From Cavenderia fasciculata (taxonomy: Eukaryota > Evosea > Eumycetozoa > Acytosteliales > Cavenderiaceae), in assembly GCF_000203815.1 (NCBI RefSeq), contig NW_004457723.1, positions 1,844,400 to 1,908,399 of the forward strand: a stretch of 64,000 nt of DNA, given 5' to 3'. Below the pieces are notes generated by a model. That model saw only the letters and a list, made by a program, of their open reading frames with translations. It made no database searches and was not told the DNA's origin. This document shows positions 24,190 to 37,547 of the stretch, one piece after another. The position numbers and the translations under genes were made by a program. Every line of letters starts with the position of its first letter. Positions within the stretch are counted from its first letter, which is position 1.

Positions 24190-26759
24190 ATGCAACATCA
24201 ACAACAACAACAAAGTAGAATATCTATTGTGATTGATTGTTTGATGCCATCGTGGAACGAAGGGTTACCAGTGACTGGCCAGACATCACCACAACTATCA
24301 TCACAACAACAACAGAGAAAAGAGCTACCCATACAGATACAACGAACAGTTGCATCACACATTATAGAATCAGTCATAGAGTATAGTCGTATCCTATACG
24401 ACCTATTCAATGACACCACATCCATATCAATCTTTTCATCACTTGATCAAGCATCATGTATCAATGGTAGAGACACTCAAGAACAATCATTAAGATTTGT
24501 AAGTGTTATCATCACTCTAGAGTCTAAGAGTAATGTAAACGGTACAAATAAACTAACTAATTACCTTGTTTAATTTAGATGGTACAATCAATATCAAATA
24601 TAAACAAAATATTAAATTATAATATTGGTAAACCAACACCAACCTATTCATCAAGACCATTTCATCAATACCTTGAATCATCGATTGAATCATTACTACA
24701 TCAAGATGAAAATACTCTTCAAAGTAAACCATTCACAATGAATAATAATATTGTAGTACTTGTATTACCTGATCAAGATGGTATTGGATTAACTCAGTAT
24801 GTGTGTAAAGGCAAAGACATAATAATAATAATAATAGTAAGAGTATTTATTTTAACCATCCTTTCATTTAGATTTAAATCAGATAACAAAATATATGATA
24901 TCCCCAAAGAATCACAATTGATAATTGATAAATTAAATGTACAAGCTTTTAAAAAGAGTAATATTGGAAATAATAATAATAATAATAATAATAATGGTGG
25001 AAATGATTCATTTGGACATTTAACAATTCAAAAGTGCGAATTGGTTGTATTTAAAATAAGATCTGGAAATGGAAAGAAACAACAACAACAACAACAACAA
25101 CAATCTACTCAAGATGAATCATACTCTTATCAAAGAGTATCAAATCAATTGGATTGTTTTGCAAAAGATGTAAATATTGTAAACTTGTTTCAGGTGTTTT
25201 CGGATTTGGCTATTATGCAGTTTAACCTGTCTTCGATTTTGGTGACTGGTATTCCCATGAAGGAGAGTACCAACTCTCAGTCTCATCGAAGTGTGTATGA
25301 TGTGGTGTTGTTGTATGCTAATCAGTTGTTGCTGCCTAATAACGGACAGGGTGCAAAGGAGCGGTATGGAGACTACGCCAACACTGTAGAGTATCGAAAC
25401 AACCAACATCTGCAACAGCAGCAACAACACCAAGCGCTGCTGAGTGTGCCAGTTGGACAACAGACGACTGGCAAATGGAAGAGTATCGACAATAAGAAGC
25501 AACAGGCTGGTACGAGTGTGAGTTTGGAGACATTGACGTTTAGTGCGATGAGTCGTGTCACGCCACTACACGTGACGAGCAGTCCGAGTGTATGTTTGAT
25601 GAAGCATATATGCGGGGGTCGACCAGTCTTTCTCGTGACGTTGCCTGCCGAGGACATCCACACGTACGTGCTGCAGCTGCACAGCAACCATGTCTACCTC
25701 AACACGCTACACTCACCACTCGATATTGCTTCCATTGTACCTATCCTCAACTGCTACAAGGAGGGTGGAGATACTGCCAAATACCGTCTACGCGACTTTG
25801 CCAAGATCATTGACAACTCGATCATCCTGTCGGGTGCCATTGCCGGCTGCCCCACCGACACGTTCCAAGAGGTGCGCTTGCCCAACCCCTTCTTTGTGCC
25901 TGCACAGCCACCCGCCATCGACAACCAGCCATCCATCCAGACCGTGTCGTCCAAGATTGTCGAAAAGTACACGCGGTACTACCCCTGGATCGAGAATGAA
26001 ACCATCCTCTTCTCGGCCACTGAGCAGGCCGAAGAGCTCAAGCAGATATTTGAGCCGCTCAAGTTCCTCTTGCTCAAAGACACGCTCTCACCCGAGCCTG
26101 CTGATCAGTTACGCCAAATCCTCACGCATTTCTTTAACTTGGCGGCACTCAACGAGCAAGCCCTATTTCCACACATCACCAAAGCCAACATTCGCAAGGA
26201 ATACTATAAAAAGTTGATCCATGAACTCTACTTTTTTTCTAAAACCTGTCTAACCACTCAACTCCATTACGATGTATTCCTAATCATCGAAAGAGTTTAT
26301 TGTCAAATGACAAATACTCAACCTTCTCCACCTCCTCCCCATATTTTAAAACAACATCAACAACAAATTCAACAACAGCAACAAATGCAACAACAACAAT
26401 TACCAAATCAACAAGGTCAAAAGGGAGGAGGAACATTGTATCAAAATTTCCAACAACAACAAAATCAACAACAACAAAATAATTTCCAAGATAATAATAA
26501 TAATAATCAATATGATAGAGCTAAAAAGATGATTAAAGAGGATGACCTAAGAAGAGAACGTGATCGACAGATGAAAGTTACCAATCCAAAGATGGAATTG
26601 GGTAATGTTGGAGATGGTTCAACTAGTAGTTTGGTGGAAATGTTGGAAAAGAAGAGAAAACTATCAAATTCTCCACCACCAAAACCAAATAATCTATTCT
26701 CCATGTATACTGATAAACAGAAAAAGACTCAATCCATAGAGTTGGATGGTAGATTATAA
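24190..26759 (+). CDS. ints13: Integrator complex subunit 13 (Asunder homologue)
   Basis: Three exons (24190-24498, 24579-24796, 24872-26759) encode about 800 residues. Family signatures run along the protein: an N-terminal VWA-like start (ISIVIDCLMPSWNE and ESVIEYSRILYDLF), LTIQKCELVVF, SSILVTGIPMKEST, TPLHVTSSPSVCLMKHI, AKYRLRDFAKII, EKYTRYYPWIENETILF and a C-terminal helical part. A short LxSLxEMLEKK/NNLFSMYTDK-type tail may correspond to the region that contacts the Integrator cleavage module. Gln/Asn tracts interrupt it, as is usual in dictyostelids. The 75-nt second intron has no in-frame stop and could be mistaken for coding sequence. The protein acts in the nucleus in 3'-end cleavage of snRNAs and in promoter-proximal attenuation. 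It converges on the CENP-X gene, with 64 bp between them. Confidence 0.88.
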
Positions 26760-26823
26760 TAATAATAATAATAAATTAATTATATACATGTATTTTTTAA
26801 ATGTTGCCTCTATGTGATTATCA

Positions 26824-27255
26824 TCAATTCATGAAATCCATTAATAATTGTGCCATGATCTTTTCAAGTTGTTCCAAACCAATTTCACTGGCTTCGTCGA
26901 TCTCTGCTTGTTTTGTCATTCTTTTAAAACATTCTGCTATCATCCATTCCAAATAAGCTGCTGTTAATTGTGTTGATTCTTTTGAAACTATTTTAATCAT
27001 AACAACAAAATTAGTTTAAATTCTAATGTCTCTTTCATCCTATACTACTATACTATGCTATACTATACTATACATACTCTTAATCTTATCTTTAATTGCT
27101 AGTCTTAAAATTGACTCGACTGTTTTCTAATATTAAAGAGTGAAGATTCATGTATATGTTAGCAAGATTTGTTTTATAGTTTTGCATGTGCATATGTAAG
27201 TACATACAGGGTTAACTAACAATTCATTGTTTGTTGTTGTCGTATTATTATTCAT
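26824..27255 (-). CDS. cenpx: CENP-X / MHF2 histone-fold protein
   Basis: This is a short three-exon gene. Exons 27208-27255, 27078-27126 and 26824-26987 splice in phase to give 86 residues, close to the ~80 of the family. The sequence has the CENP-X pattern: TVESILRLAIKDKIK, SKESTQLTAAYLEWMIAECF, then the diagnostic GLEQLEKIMAQLLMDF at the C-terminus (compare the VDQLEKVLPQLLLDF type in vertebrates). In known systems CENP-X pairs with CENP-S (MHF1). It acts at the kinetochore and with the FANCM helicase at stalled forks. The start ATG at 27255 begins a short Asn/Thr-rich leader. Donors are GTATGT and acceptors are TAG. The start is 221 bp from the divergent Iwr1-like gene. Confidence 0.85.
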
Positions 27256-27476
27256 TGCATTATTACTTTATATCTACGAATAAGGTACGTATAATATCTT
27301 CGAAACACAAAGTAAAGTTAAATTAAATTAAATTTAATATTTTCAAAAAGTGAGGAGGGAAAACAATAATATATTCGTTTTCTTGCGAAGATAATAGTAT
27401 TGTTATTGTTGTTGTTCAAGCTGTTAATGAAATAATAATAACAATAGAGAGAGAGAGTATAGATAGATTAAAAGAT
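27256..27476. promoter_or_regulatory. Divergent promoter between cenpx and Iwr1-like gene
   Basis: A 221-bp AT-rich region sits between two head-to-head starts. An AATTAAATT-type tract (27318-27340) and a GA run near the plus start are visible. Shared regulation is possible but not shown. Confidence 0.45.
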
Positions 27477-29122
27477 ATGACTAGATCAACAAACATTGAA
27501 CATAATCAAGATCAACTCAATAATAGTAATAATAATAGCAACAACAAGAATGACAACAATGATAATTTAGGAGCTCGCTCACCAACCGTAGACAACAACA
27601 ATGATAATTTATTGATGATGTTTAGTCCAGGTATCAATAACAATAACACAAACAACAAACCAAAGAAACAATTTACACCAAACATTCGTAAACATGTCTT
27701 TAAAAACAATAATAGTGCATCTGCTGCAGCAGCTGCTGCTGAAGATAACAACAAGACAAGTTTGTTTGATATAGTTTCACCAACCAATAACTATTTAAAC
27801 AAATCAAACAATATAACGAATAATAACAATAATAATAATAACAATAATACTATCAATGGATTGCATCGAGAAGAAATAGATGTTGAAGAGATGGAACAAC
27901 AAATAGAATCGATTTTAAAAGCAAACCAAGAACACCGACCAACTATTATACCTCCAAAACCAATGTTTCTTAAAATCAAGAGAAAGATTGACGAAGAGCC
28001 ATTGGAAGAAATTATCATTGAAAGACCTAAAAAGAGAGCATTGTTGGATACATTCCAATCTTTTAATTTAAATTCAAATCAAGAAGAAGATGATGAAAAT
28101 GATAATAATAATAATAATAATAATAATACTGAATCATCACCTGAACCAAATATAACAAATAATAATAATAACAACGCAATTACTAATAATAATAATAACC
28201 AACAACAAGATAAAGAAAAGAAATTATTTAAACTTTTTACATCTGTAGATGAAGCTAATCTACATCATAATAGATCAAAGATTGAAGTATGTACAAATAA
28301 TCTATATAATATAATTATGAATGGGAAATAATAATGATATTAATATTTATTTATCCATTTTTTGTAGCAACGATTTATTGAATTCCAATCCAAAGGTCAT
28401 GTTGATTCACCAAAAATACAAAGAACAAAAAGAGAAAATGTCATTGTAAGTATTATTATTAAATATTAATATTATATAATATCTAATAGATAATATTCTT
28501 TTTTTAATTATAGAAAGAAAGAAATGAAATTAGATATAAACAAATTAGATCAAATAGAATTATATTTGATCAACAACAAACAAGCGTAATAGAGTTGGAA
28601 AGAACCGAAGTTGAAAAGGATGAATTATTCCCAACTGGACTAACAAAGGAGGAAGAATCATTAATTTGTAATTACCGACCAATGTTAAAGGAACATCTTC
28701 ACCACAACAACAACAATGACCAACAACCTAATACCCAACAACTTCAAAAACAACAGATACAAGAAGATTCAATGGTAATTGAAAAGAAACAAACCAAAAA
28801 GATTGGATATGTTTACGATTACTATTATCTCAATTCGGATCAAGTTGGTGAAAATCTCAAACACATAGAGACTATCCAGCTGCCTGCCGAAGACGACTAT
28901 TTCACAGCAAACGATGACGATCAAAGTGACTCGAGTACAGACTCTGAAAATTGGTACACCGAGTATCCAGATGGAGATGAAGTGTACAGCGACAAGGAGG
29001 TTGATAGTGACGACCCCTACCAAGAAAGTGACGATATGTTATCCGAGAAAATAAGTGATTATGATGGTGACTATATGTATGAACAAGAATATAGTAGTGA
29101 TGATGATGAAGACTATTATTAA
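27477..29122 (+). CDS. Iwr1 / SLC7A6OS-like RNA polymerase II nuclear import factor
   Basis: Three exons (27477-28286, 28368-28445, 28514-29122) encode about 500 residues. The N-terminal half is Asn-rich low complexity with a conserved core TIIPPKPMFLKIKRKIDEEP. The C-terminal part carries the family signature: IGYVYDYYYLN followed by an acidic region with SENWYTEYPDGDEVYSDKE and a highly acidic tail. Iwr1-type proteins bind assembled RNA polymerase II in the cytoplasm and supply the nuclear import signal. The basic run RPKKRALL near the centre could be that signal. The splice sites are GTATGT/TAG and GTAAGT/TAG, all in phase. Confidence 0.75.
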
Positions 29123-29534
29123 AAAATCATATATAGATAGAGGTAACAAACCGCAACCAACCTTTGATTACAACAAATTAAAAATAACTATAATTAATTC
29201 ACATCACAAGATATTAATAGAACAAATTGATTAAATAATATTTATAATCAATTTTATAAAGTATATTTTTTTATATTATATATTAAATAATAATAACTAT
29301 TATGTAAATATTCTTCTCTGCATACATTAAATTAGATTTGTAAACACAATCCAGAAAATAAATAATTAAAAAAAAATAATAATTTCAAAAGGAAGAAAGA
29401 AAATAATAATAATTATTAATTATTATTTGCTGTTTCAATGTTGTGAATTAGGGTTCGATTTGAATTCTTTATGTATAATTAATTAATTAAGTTTGCATTA
29501 CAATTTTTAATAATAAACTTTCTCTCTTGTCTTT
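29123..29534. other. Convergent intergenic region
   Basis: AT-rich spacer between the 3' ends of the Iwr1-like gene and a secreted-protein gene. No gene or structured element is seen. Confidence 0.5.
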
Positions 29535-30876
29535 TTAATAGTTGGTAAAGTAACCCATAGAGACAACAAAGGTAGTTTGTGGGGTGGAAGAGAGTTGCTT
29601 GTTTTGGGAGAGATCGATGGTAACGAATTGGAGGTTGGCATCGTTGTTTACGTTGGCATAGATGAGTGAACCATGAGCAGCGTGGGAAACAACAGAGACT
29701 GCTTGTGATGGGGTAAAGATACCGAGTGGCTTGACAGTACCACCAACAATATCAATGATAGCATAATCCATACCAGTGTTATCATTCTCGTCCTTGATTA
29801 AAATGTTGCAAACTAAAACATCCAAAGTTGGAATGTAAAGAAGGTTGTATGGTCCACCAATAAAGTCTAAAACGAAATAAATAAATAAATAATTAATTAA
29901 TTGGTTTCAAAATTGATTAAATATTCGAATATCACATACTTTGTGGGAGCAAAAGAACAACATCACCAGTTTCTTGACCGGATCTAGTGTCGTAACTGTA
30001 CATGAGGATTTCTGGACCACCTTGTTGAACTCCAACAACTACAAAGTAGCTGTGGTTGTATGGTGAGAGACCAGTTGAAAGGTAAGCACCTTGGACCATC
30101 TAAATGTTTGACAAAAAGATAAAATATCAATTAATTAATTATTTCCACACATATTGATCTTGATAATTATATATATATATTTTTTACATACACCATAGGT
30201 ATCATAACTAGCAGAGGCTGGATCCATTTCACCAACCAACCAAGTGTTGTTTCCACTTCCTTGCAAGACACACTTCATAGAGTTGACGTCTGGGTCGTAC
30301 TTGAGACCGTATGGAATCTTTCCTTCTGGGATTGGGGCAAAGTAGAGAACCTTGTTGGTGGCAACGTTGACACTAACGAGGTATTGGATGTTGTTGCTGC
30401 TGAGGACAAAGGTAAACATACTGGTAAAATTGTTCATGGCAGAGTTGCCAACGTGCCAGTTGGTGTAACCTGGGAATTCCAATTTCATGGTTGGGACACC
30501 TAAATAAATAAAGTTATAAATAAAACATATTTATTGTTAGATTATTTCATGATTCTTTCTTTTTGTTTCTGGTCGAGTGTTTTTATGATTCGTTGTCAGT
30601 TATTATGTATATTAATATTAATCGTATCACCCAGATATCTGATATAATCTATCTCTATCTATCGATATTGATATCTGATACAATTGTTTGTGCCTATGAC
30701 TATGATGATGATGATACTAATCTAGAATGAGTGTGTTTGTGTGTTTGCATGTACATACCAGTTTCACTGATAATACCAAAGTTGGCGGTATTACCATCTT
30801 GCCATACACCGTAGAGGTTAGCAGATGCAACAGAGAGGAAGAGAGAGAATGTGATTAACTTAATAGCAGTGTTCAT
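29535..30876 (-). CDS. Secreted protein of unknown function
   Basis: Four exons (30759-30876, 30192-30499, 29940-30099, 29535-29866) join in phase and encode about 305 residues. The N-terminus MNTAIKLITFSLFLSVASA is a signal peptide. The mature protein is rich in beta-prone repeats with Gly/Asn turns (YLVSVNVATNKVLYFAPIPE, GGPEILMYSYDTRSGQE, YNLLYIPTLDVLVCN), the look of a beta-propeller-type fold. It has several NxS/T sequons (NNFTS, NNTW, YNHSY) and few cysteines. There is no membrane segment or anchor motif at the C-terminus, so it is probably secreted or lysosomal. I do not recognise a named family. The codons are G/C-richer than the spacers, suggesting good expression. Confidence 0.7.
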
Positions 30877-31167
30877 CTTTTGTTGTTTGTTGTTATATTT
30901 ATCTATTATCTACACGTAGACTAAATCTAACAATTGTTTAAATGTAGGGTATGAGCGAGGTCTCGTCGAAAACCATTCTTTCCGATGTTTGATTTTTTCG
31001 AATTTTTTTTAGATATTATATGACAACCCATTCCCGCTCTCTCTTTTCGTTGCTTGCATTGTTTGTGGGGAAAAGAAAAGAGAATCTGTGCGCCCGACAA
31101 CAACTTTTCTGTTTTGTTATAACAACTACCTACTATGTTTGTTGTTTGTTAAAACTTTAGAACGATA

Positions 31168-31830
31168 ATGTTAAGAACGAATCTATGCTTTTTCATTGAC
31201 AACTCTTCTACACCTCGTAGACTACTATTGGGTTTAAAGAAGAAGGGGTTTGGTAAAGGTCGATGGAATGGTATAGGAGGTAAAAAGACAGATGATGAAA
31301 CTATCGATGAAAGTGCAATCAGAGAATGTGTAGAAGAGGTTGGTCTAAAACCAACTAATTTGGTTAAAAGGTTTGTTGAACTTGGAAGGATGATGAGAAG
31401 GAAAGGAAAGGAATGATATATAGATGGATGGAAGGAGTGAATGAATGAAAGGATGGTTGTGAATCAATAAGAGTATTAATTTGAACATACATACATGCAT
31501 ACATACTCCACTCATGATAGAGGAGAACTACAATACTATTACAAGAATCAAAAACATATGAATACACATTGTACCATTTACACGATCGACATGTGGACCG
31601 GAGATTTAATAGAATCCGATGAAATGAGTCCAAAGTGGTGGAATCTAGATAGTGATAGCAATAGTGATAACACCGATCCACTTCCATATGACCTCATGTG
31701 GGATGATATGAAGGTTTGGTTTCCATCATTTATCAATAGTGACTTTAAAACAGCAACAACAACACCAACAAAGTTTACATCAACAAACTTTTACTTTGAT
31801 GAAAATGATAATCTAATTAGTCATAACTAG
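31168..31830 (+). CDS. MTH1-like Nudix hydrolase (8-oxo-dGTP diphosphatase)
   Basis: Two exons (31168-31370, 31521-31830) encode about 170 residues. The Nudix box [20 protein letters not shown] followed by VGL fits Gx5Ex7REUxEExGU. Outside the box, features specific to MTH1/NUDT1 are present: [20 protein letters not shown] near the N-terminus, with the Asn of the purine pocket, [10 protein letters not shown], and [11 protein letters not shown], where the two adjacent aspartates read the 8-oxo base. MTH1 removes oxidised purine nucleotides from the pool and so prevents mutation. The donor is the less usual GTTTGT, chosen because it restores the frame and the family alignment across the intron. 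Reading through gives a false short protein. Confidence 0.88.
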
Positions 31831-32085
31831 CTCTTCTCTCTCTCTCTCTCTCTTTGATTCTAAATAATATAGTGAATAAAATAATTATAACAATTTTGTA
31901 AGAATAAATATGAATTTAATTTATGATTTTAACAAACAAACATTTGCCACTTCAACTTTATTAGTAGTTTATTGTTCTAAAAATCAGTATAATATAAAAA
32001 GAAGAAGAAGAAGAAGAAGAAGAGGAGAGGTTAGTGTAGTTATTATTAGAGTAACAGTAGGATTCATCATTCATCGATCATCAAG

Positions 32086-34918
32086 ATGTCAAGTTCAACA
32101 ATATCAGCAATGATGATGATGGTTGGGGACATGTCATCATTGAGTTCATTGCCATCATTCAATACCAACCATATAGACGATATTGGTATGGACGATGACA
32201 CCTTTCAAAAGAGCGAGTTTGACCTCTACATACCAGAGACATACGATAAAGAGCTTTGGGACAACTATGACTACCTCAATGCCAATACTCATCGATTCTT
32301 TGATTGTGTATCAAGAGACTATTTAATACAAGGTATATATATATATATATTTATATATTACAATACTTACTGTACATGTAGCAACATTCACTAACATATA
32401 TATTTATAAACAAACACATCTATTAGGTGAATCACTAAGACTATTTTTAATTGCAAGAGTTCCACAATACCAATCACCATCTACATCATTGGCATCTTCA
32501 CAATCAAGCAACACCAATAATAATAACAATAATAATATTAGTATAAGTAGTAGTACTACTACAATGTCTGCACCTACTAATACAACGACAACAAATAATA
32601 ATGGTGGAATGGACAACCTATCTAAAAGTGGTGGGGTATTCAACAACAATATAACAGTTGTACCTCCCATGCGATCAGCATCACAAAATCTATCATTTGA
32701 AATTCAATTAAGATATTCAACTGAAACATCCAAAGCAACTTATAAAGATTTTCATAATGTATGAATGAATGAATGAATGAATAACACAACTACAATCAAT
32801 TGTAACTAACTATATATTTTAAATTTAATATAGGCAGTAAATGTTACAGAATTTAATCCAAAACATACACATGTTTCAACAGACATGAGAAATAATTATT
32901 TACCATCAGCAAAATCTTCAACCTCTTATTTAAGATCAACTACTGCCAATGGTAGTGGTAGTGGTAATGCAACAAATAACGCCAACAATAATAATAATGG
33001 TAATAATAATAATGGTAATACTAGTCCAACATTAATTGATAAATCAAAAAGATTTATTGGTGAAGTGATTGATATTAGTTCACCATTTGAAACCAATATA
33101 CCAAATAGGGATTCAATCAATCAGAAACCAAATTATTTTAAATTATCAAATGGTGATATTATTTTCCCAATTGAAATACCTATTTGTATGTATCATCATT
33201 CAATTCAATCAAATAAGATTTACTTATTCTTTATTTCCTTTTTTTATTTTTAGATATAAAAGAGATTTATGAAGATAAACAAATTACATTTGTAATCAAA
33301 GTAAATCGATCGAAAAATTATCGTGTATTATTGACAAACGAGAACAAATTGGATCGTTTGTTACAAACTGATACATTAGCATTCCCCAAATCAATAGCAT
33401 TTAGATCCTTTTGGAAAAATTTCACTTTGGTTCAACCTCTAAGAGTAAGAAGAAAAAGAAGAAGAAAAAGAAAAGAATATGTTATTTACCTACTTTCTCT
33501 ATCTCTAATAGTTAAATTTAAAACCAAATATTGTAACATTGGGAACCAAAAATTTAATAACAGTTGTGGTAGAGAATAATCATCCATCGATTACATTGAC
33601 TATTCGTGATATTAATACCTATCTATTCCATGTTTTAAATATGGAGTTGTCAGTTACAGTCGATCCTGTAAGTGGACAATCAATACCAACTCATCGTCAA
33701 AAGGGACATATTATCAAAGCAAACGAACACTATATCCTCACCAACCTCACTAAATGCACTCTCCCTATTCTCCTCGAACCCTACAACAAACACTCGTTTG
33801 TATTGTCGGTCGAACCTTCTGCACTCCAAAAATCACTTCCTCCTCTTGACGGCTTTTACACCAAGATCAAGTTGTCATGGGATTTACCAATATCCTCTGG
33901 TCAAATATTATCTCTATTTGATTTGAAAATATCTCCTCCTCCAGTATCAGAGTTAATGGTTTCAATTGACTGTTTGTATCATAATTTATATAATTTTAAA
34001 AATTAAATCAATTATTAATTAATTTTATATATATTTGTTTTAGCTCCATCACCTGTATTGTTATATCAAAAATTCAAAGTAATATTCAAGATTAGTAATT
34101 TATCAACCAAATCCAAACAGATAACGATTAATATACCATCATGTTGTAATCAAAAATATACGAGTACTGCTCAAAAGGTTATTCCCAACGGTGCTGGTGG
34201 AGGTGGTGGTGGTACAGCTGCAGGTGCATCAACATCACATCTCAAACTATCATCACTCATTGGAAACAAACGGCTTCAATCACAACAACAATCATCAAAC
34301 TCTCTTATCAACCAATCATCCACTACTACTACTAGCACATCTACTACTGCTTCCTCCTCTTTGTCAACAACTACATCTACTTTGAGCGAGTCTACTACTA
34401 GCAGTGGTGCACTCAAATCAAGTGGAGCATTACCAAAATCATCAACTGGTAAATTGTTACCATCTACATCATCTCCGATTGGATCACCAGTTGTAATGAG
34501 CAGTGGAGGTAAATATGTTCCAGCCGAACCACATATCCAATTTAGTGAAATGACTCAGAGAACATTGACAGCTTTTGATGACGTTCAAGATAATTCAGTT
34601 AATATTGTTTGTCTTCAAAAATCAATTTATGTTGGGTATGTAAATTAATTCATAAACAAAACAAAATCCAATAATGATATTAATATTAATCTTCCTTTTT
34701 TTTTCCTTTATTTCTATAGTGATATTGATGCCAAAAGTTCAGTTAGTATTAGTGTAGATTTTATTGCATTAAAGAGTGGATTGTTTGAGATATCAGATAT
34801 CACATTGTTTGATGTGATTGAAAAGAAAACATTTAGTCTCAAGGAATCACTACAAATTTGTTGTATCGATCCATCACACCAAATTAGTGATACTCATCAT
34901 CAAACCAATCCATTTTAA
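32086..34918 (+). CDS. TRAPPC14 (C7orf43/MAP11)-like protein
   Basis: Seven exons (32086-32332, 32427-32758, 32834-33185, 33254-33444, 33512-33971, 34044-34635, 34720-34918) join in phase and encode about 790 residues. Blocks that follow the TRAPPC14 order are GESLRLFLIARVPQ near the start, TKNLITVVVENNHPSITLTI, LTNLTKCTLPILLEPYNKHS, SPSPVLLYQKFKVIFKISN and, at the end, VDFIALKSGLFEISDITLFD. These look like successive Ig-like beta domains separated by Asn- and Ser/Thr-rich inserts. In animals the protein is a TRAPPII subunit needed for Rabin8 traffic to the centrosome and cilium. Amoebae lack cilia, so a general Golgi/Rab role is more likely here. The intron at 33972 uses donor GTTTGT, which alone gives the conserved SIDSPSPV join. 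Confidence 0.65.
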
Positions 34919-35198
34919 TTTAATGGTCACTATAATCTATATAATAAATTAAATAACCTTCCCCAAACATAATAATAATAAGAATAATAATAATAATAAT
35001 AATATATATAAATAATATTACTTTTTCCCTCCCCACATTTTTTCAAATTTTCAACAAACTCGGGGAATGATGATCAATCGTTCATTTTTCATTATTAATT
35101 ATTATTTAATCGAATTAGATAGATAGACAGACAGATAGGTTAGATAGTCAAAAAGGGGTGTGACTATACTACTACTAGAGGAGAGATATAGATAGAGG

Positions 35199-37547
35199 AT
35201 GAGTACTAAAGAGAACAACTCGGTTGTTCTAAAAAGTAAAAAGAAACCCGAATCAACAACTACAACAACAGATATAGAGATGGGGAATGAACAACCAACT
35301 TCAACTTCAACTTCGACGACTACAACTTCTACAACTTCTACAACTACCACTACCGATAGTAATGGTGACGTACCAATGATAGAAGAAGACACAACTACTG
35401 AAAATACAACCAATAGTAGTAATGGTGATGGAAGTACTTCTACTTCTACTACAAATGGAGATGGTACTACAACTACTACTACTACTGATACAAATGGAAC
35501 TGAAAAGACAACGACAGGAACAAATAGTAGTATACTTGATAGTGCAAGCAGGATGGATCTTGATGATGGTGAAGATTATGTAGTTCAAGAGGTACCTGTC
35601 TACCTCAATCAACAATTGAGCGACAATCTCTTCCTTTTCCAATATCCACTTAGACAACCATGGCGTCCATACGATATGACTCAATTGGATTCTATTCGTA
35701 TCAAACCAAGACAACAACGTGTAGAAATGGACTTTAACATGGATTTGACCAATGAAAACTACAATGAAAACGCTGATGTCAAGACTGAAAAGTATACACT
35801 TGGTTCAACTACTGTTTCACATAGAGCAAATTATGCTGTTGGTATATTTAGAAATGGTAAAATATAAAAGATAGATAGATAGATAGATAGATTTATTATT
35901 ACAACAGAATATTCTAACATTCTTTTAAATATATTTTAGATGAATTTCATATTACACCATTACAATCAATTATACAATTAAGACCAAGTTTTGGAACTGT
36001 AGATAATATGTGGGAGAGTGAAAAGGAGGCAAAGAAAAAAGAAAAACAAGATATGGGAATTGAAGACGAGGAAGAAGATGGTGAACAACAACCCACCTCT
36101 TATCGAAAACCAAATGCCGCCAAAACAGCTGCTGCTCAACCAACAAATCAACTTAAAAAAATGGAAGATGAAGAAGAATGGATTAATTTGGAATTGGTTG
36201 GTGATAAGGTAAAAAAAATCAAAATAATCATTATTAATAATTATAATTTAGAATTAATAATTATTAATATTTAATTTTCTTTTTCTTTTTAGAATGATGA
36301 AGATACAATTAAACATATTGATAAATTAGTTTGTCAAAAGAGGGAAAAGATAAAGTTGGATTTAAACGAACACCAATATGTAGATATACTTTGTCCACGT
36401 ACCGTCGAGACATGGGTACCAAAGGCAATCCACAACAAGGAGATTGTGTCGCTTGAAGCAATACATCAGATGGACTGGAAGGCACAGGTCAAGCAGATTC
36501 TGCTCAATGGACACATTATTGCGTTTTCAAAGTTGTTCCAACTGCTCAAACTACCTTTGGGTCAAAACATTATGGAGTATGATGTGGCCGAGGAGGTGCA
36601 ATCACTTGCACATTTGATCAGAGGACGATGGGTGGTAAAAAGCGAACACGAGTACAAAGAGGAGCAATCACAGATGCGGGTGGCCCGTGACTACCTATTA
36701 CTCAGCTTCTTTGAAGTTGATTGTGTCAATCGTCAAGAATTTGGAGACAAGGTGTTTTTGACAAACGATCAAGCAAGAGACATAGTATCCAAAATAGCTA
36801 CACTAGACACTGTCAATAGAACATGGCATCTCAAAGGTGAACCAGATGATGACTTTTTATATAAATATAATAATATAGTTGAAGTTAATCGTAAATATTT
36901 TGTTGATTCAAAGAATGAGTAAGTAAACAAAACAAACAAACAAACAATATATACTTACTTACTTTCTTTCTACTTTCTTTTTTTTTAGGATAATGAAAAA
37001 AGTTAAAGATTTATCAGATCCATCAAAGAATTCATTCCTTGGAGCATTGTTGCCAAAGGAATTTATGCAAAAGGCAGGACCAACCAAACCAAACCAAGTC
37101 CAAAACATTGTACCAGAGGATTACAAAGAGGGCAAGACACTCGAACAACAATTGCTCTTTTTCCTCTACCATTTGTTCAAGACTCATGGTGTCATTACCA
37201 AACAGTTTATTATCCAACAAATCATCAAACAGGGTCAAGAAGAAGAGGAGGGGTGTCTATTAAAGGACGTTCAAGATGAAATCATCAATGAAACCATTCC
37301 CAAGATTGCCAACACAATGCACAACACTATGTACTTGAAGCAACTCGGTCAACCCAATATCGACAAGTTTAGAAACTGTATCCTCGAAGCATTCCAAAAG
37401 AAGATGATCTTGAAAAAGGCAGAAATCACTGCTATTTGTATGAAAAAACTAAACGAGGATTGTCCAGGTTCTACTCTATCTGTTATCATGAGAGAACTTG
37501 CTCATTCCAAAGGTACTTCAACTTGGATATTTAAAAAACCAAATTAA
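35199..37547 (+). CDS. polr3e: RNA polymerase III subunit RPC5 (POLR3E)
   Basis: Four exons (35199-35856, 35940-36208, 36293-36918, 36989-37547) encode about 700 residues. After a Thr/Ser-rich leader come the conserved RPC5 elements EVPVYLNQQLSDNLFLFQYP, LRQPWRPYD, HRANYAVGIF and the phrase FHITPLQSIIQLRPSF, followed later by the winged-helix-rich C-terminal half (HLIRGRWVVKSEHEY and beyond). RPC5 forms a TFIIF-like dimer with RPC4 in RNA polymerase III, which makes tRNA and 5S RNA. The lysine/glutamate-rich insert between the second and third exons is unconserved. The final exon carries a C-terminal extension with paired helices, as in the animal and amoebal forms rather than the short yeast Rpc37. 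Confidence 0.85.

Noticed and set aside
25592-26217. Plus-strand shifted frames inside ints13
   Set aside because: The overlapping frame carries the conserved Integrator 13 sequence. The others are shadows.
32404-33120. Minus-strand Leu/Val-rich frames over the TRAPPC14-like gene
   Set aside because: They are antisense of Asn/Ser codon runs (AAT/AGT) and contain no family motif.
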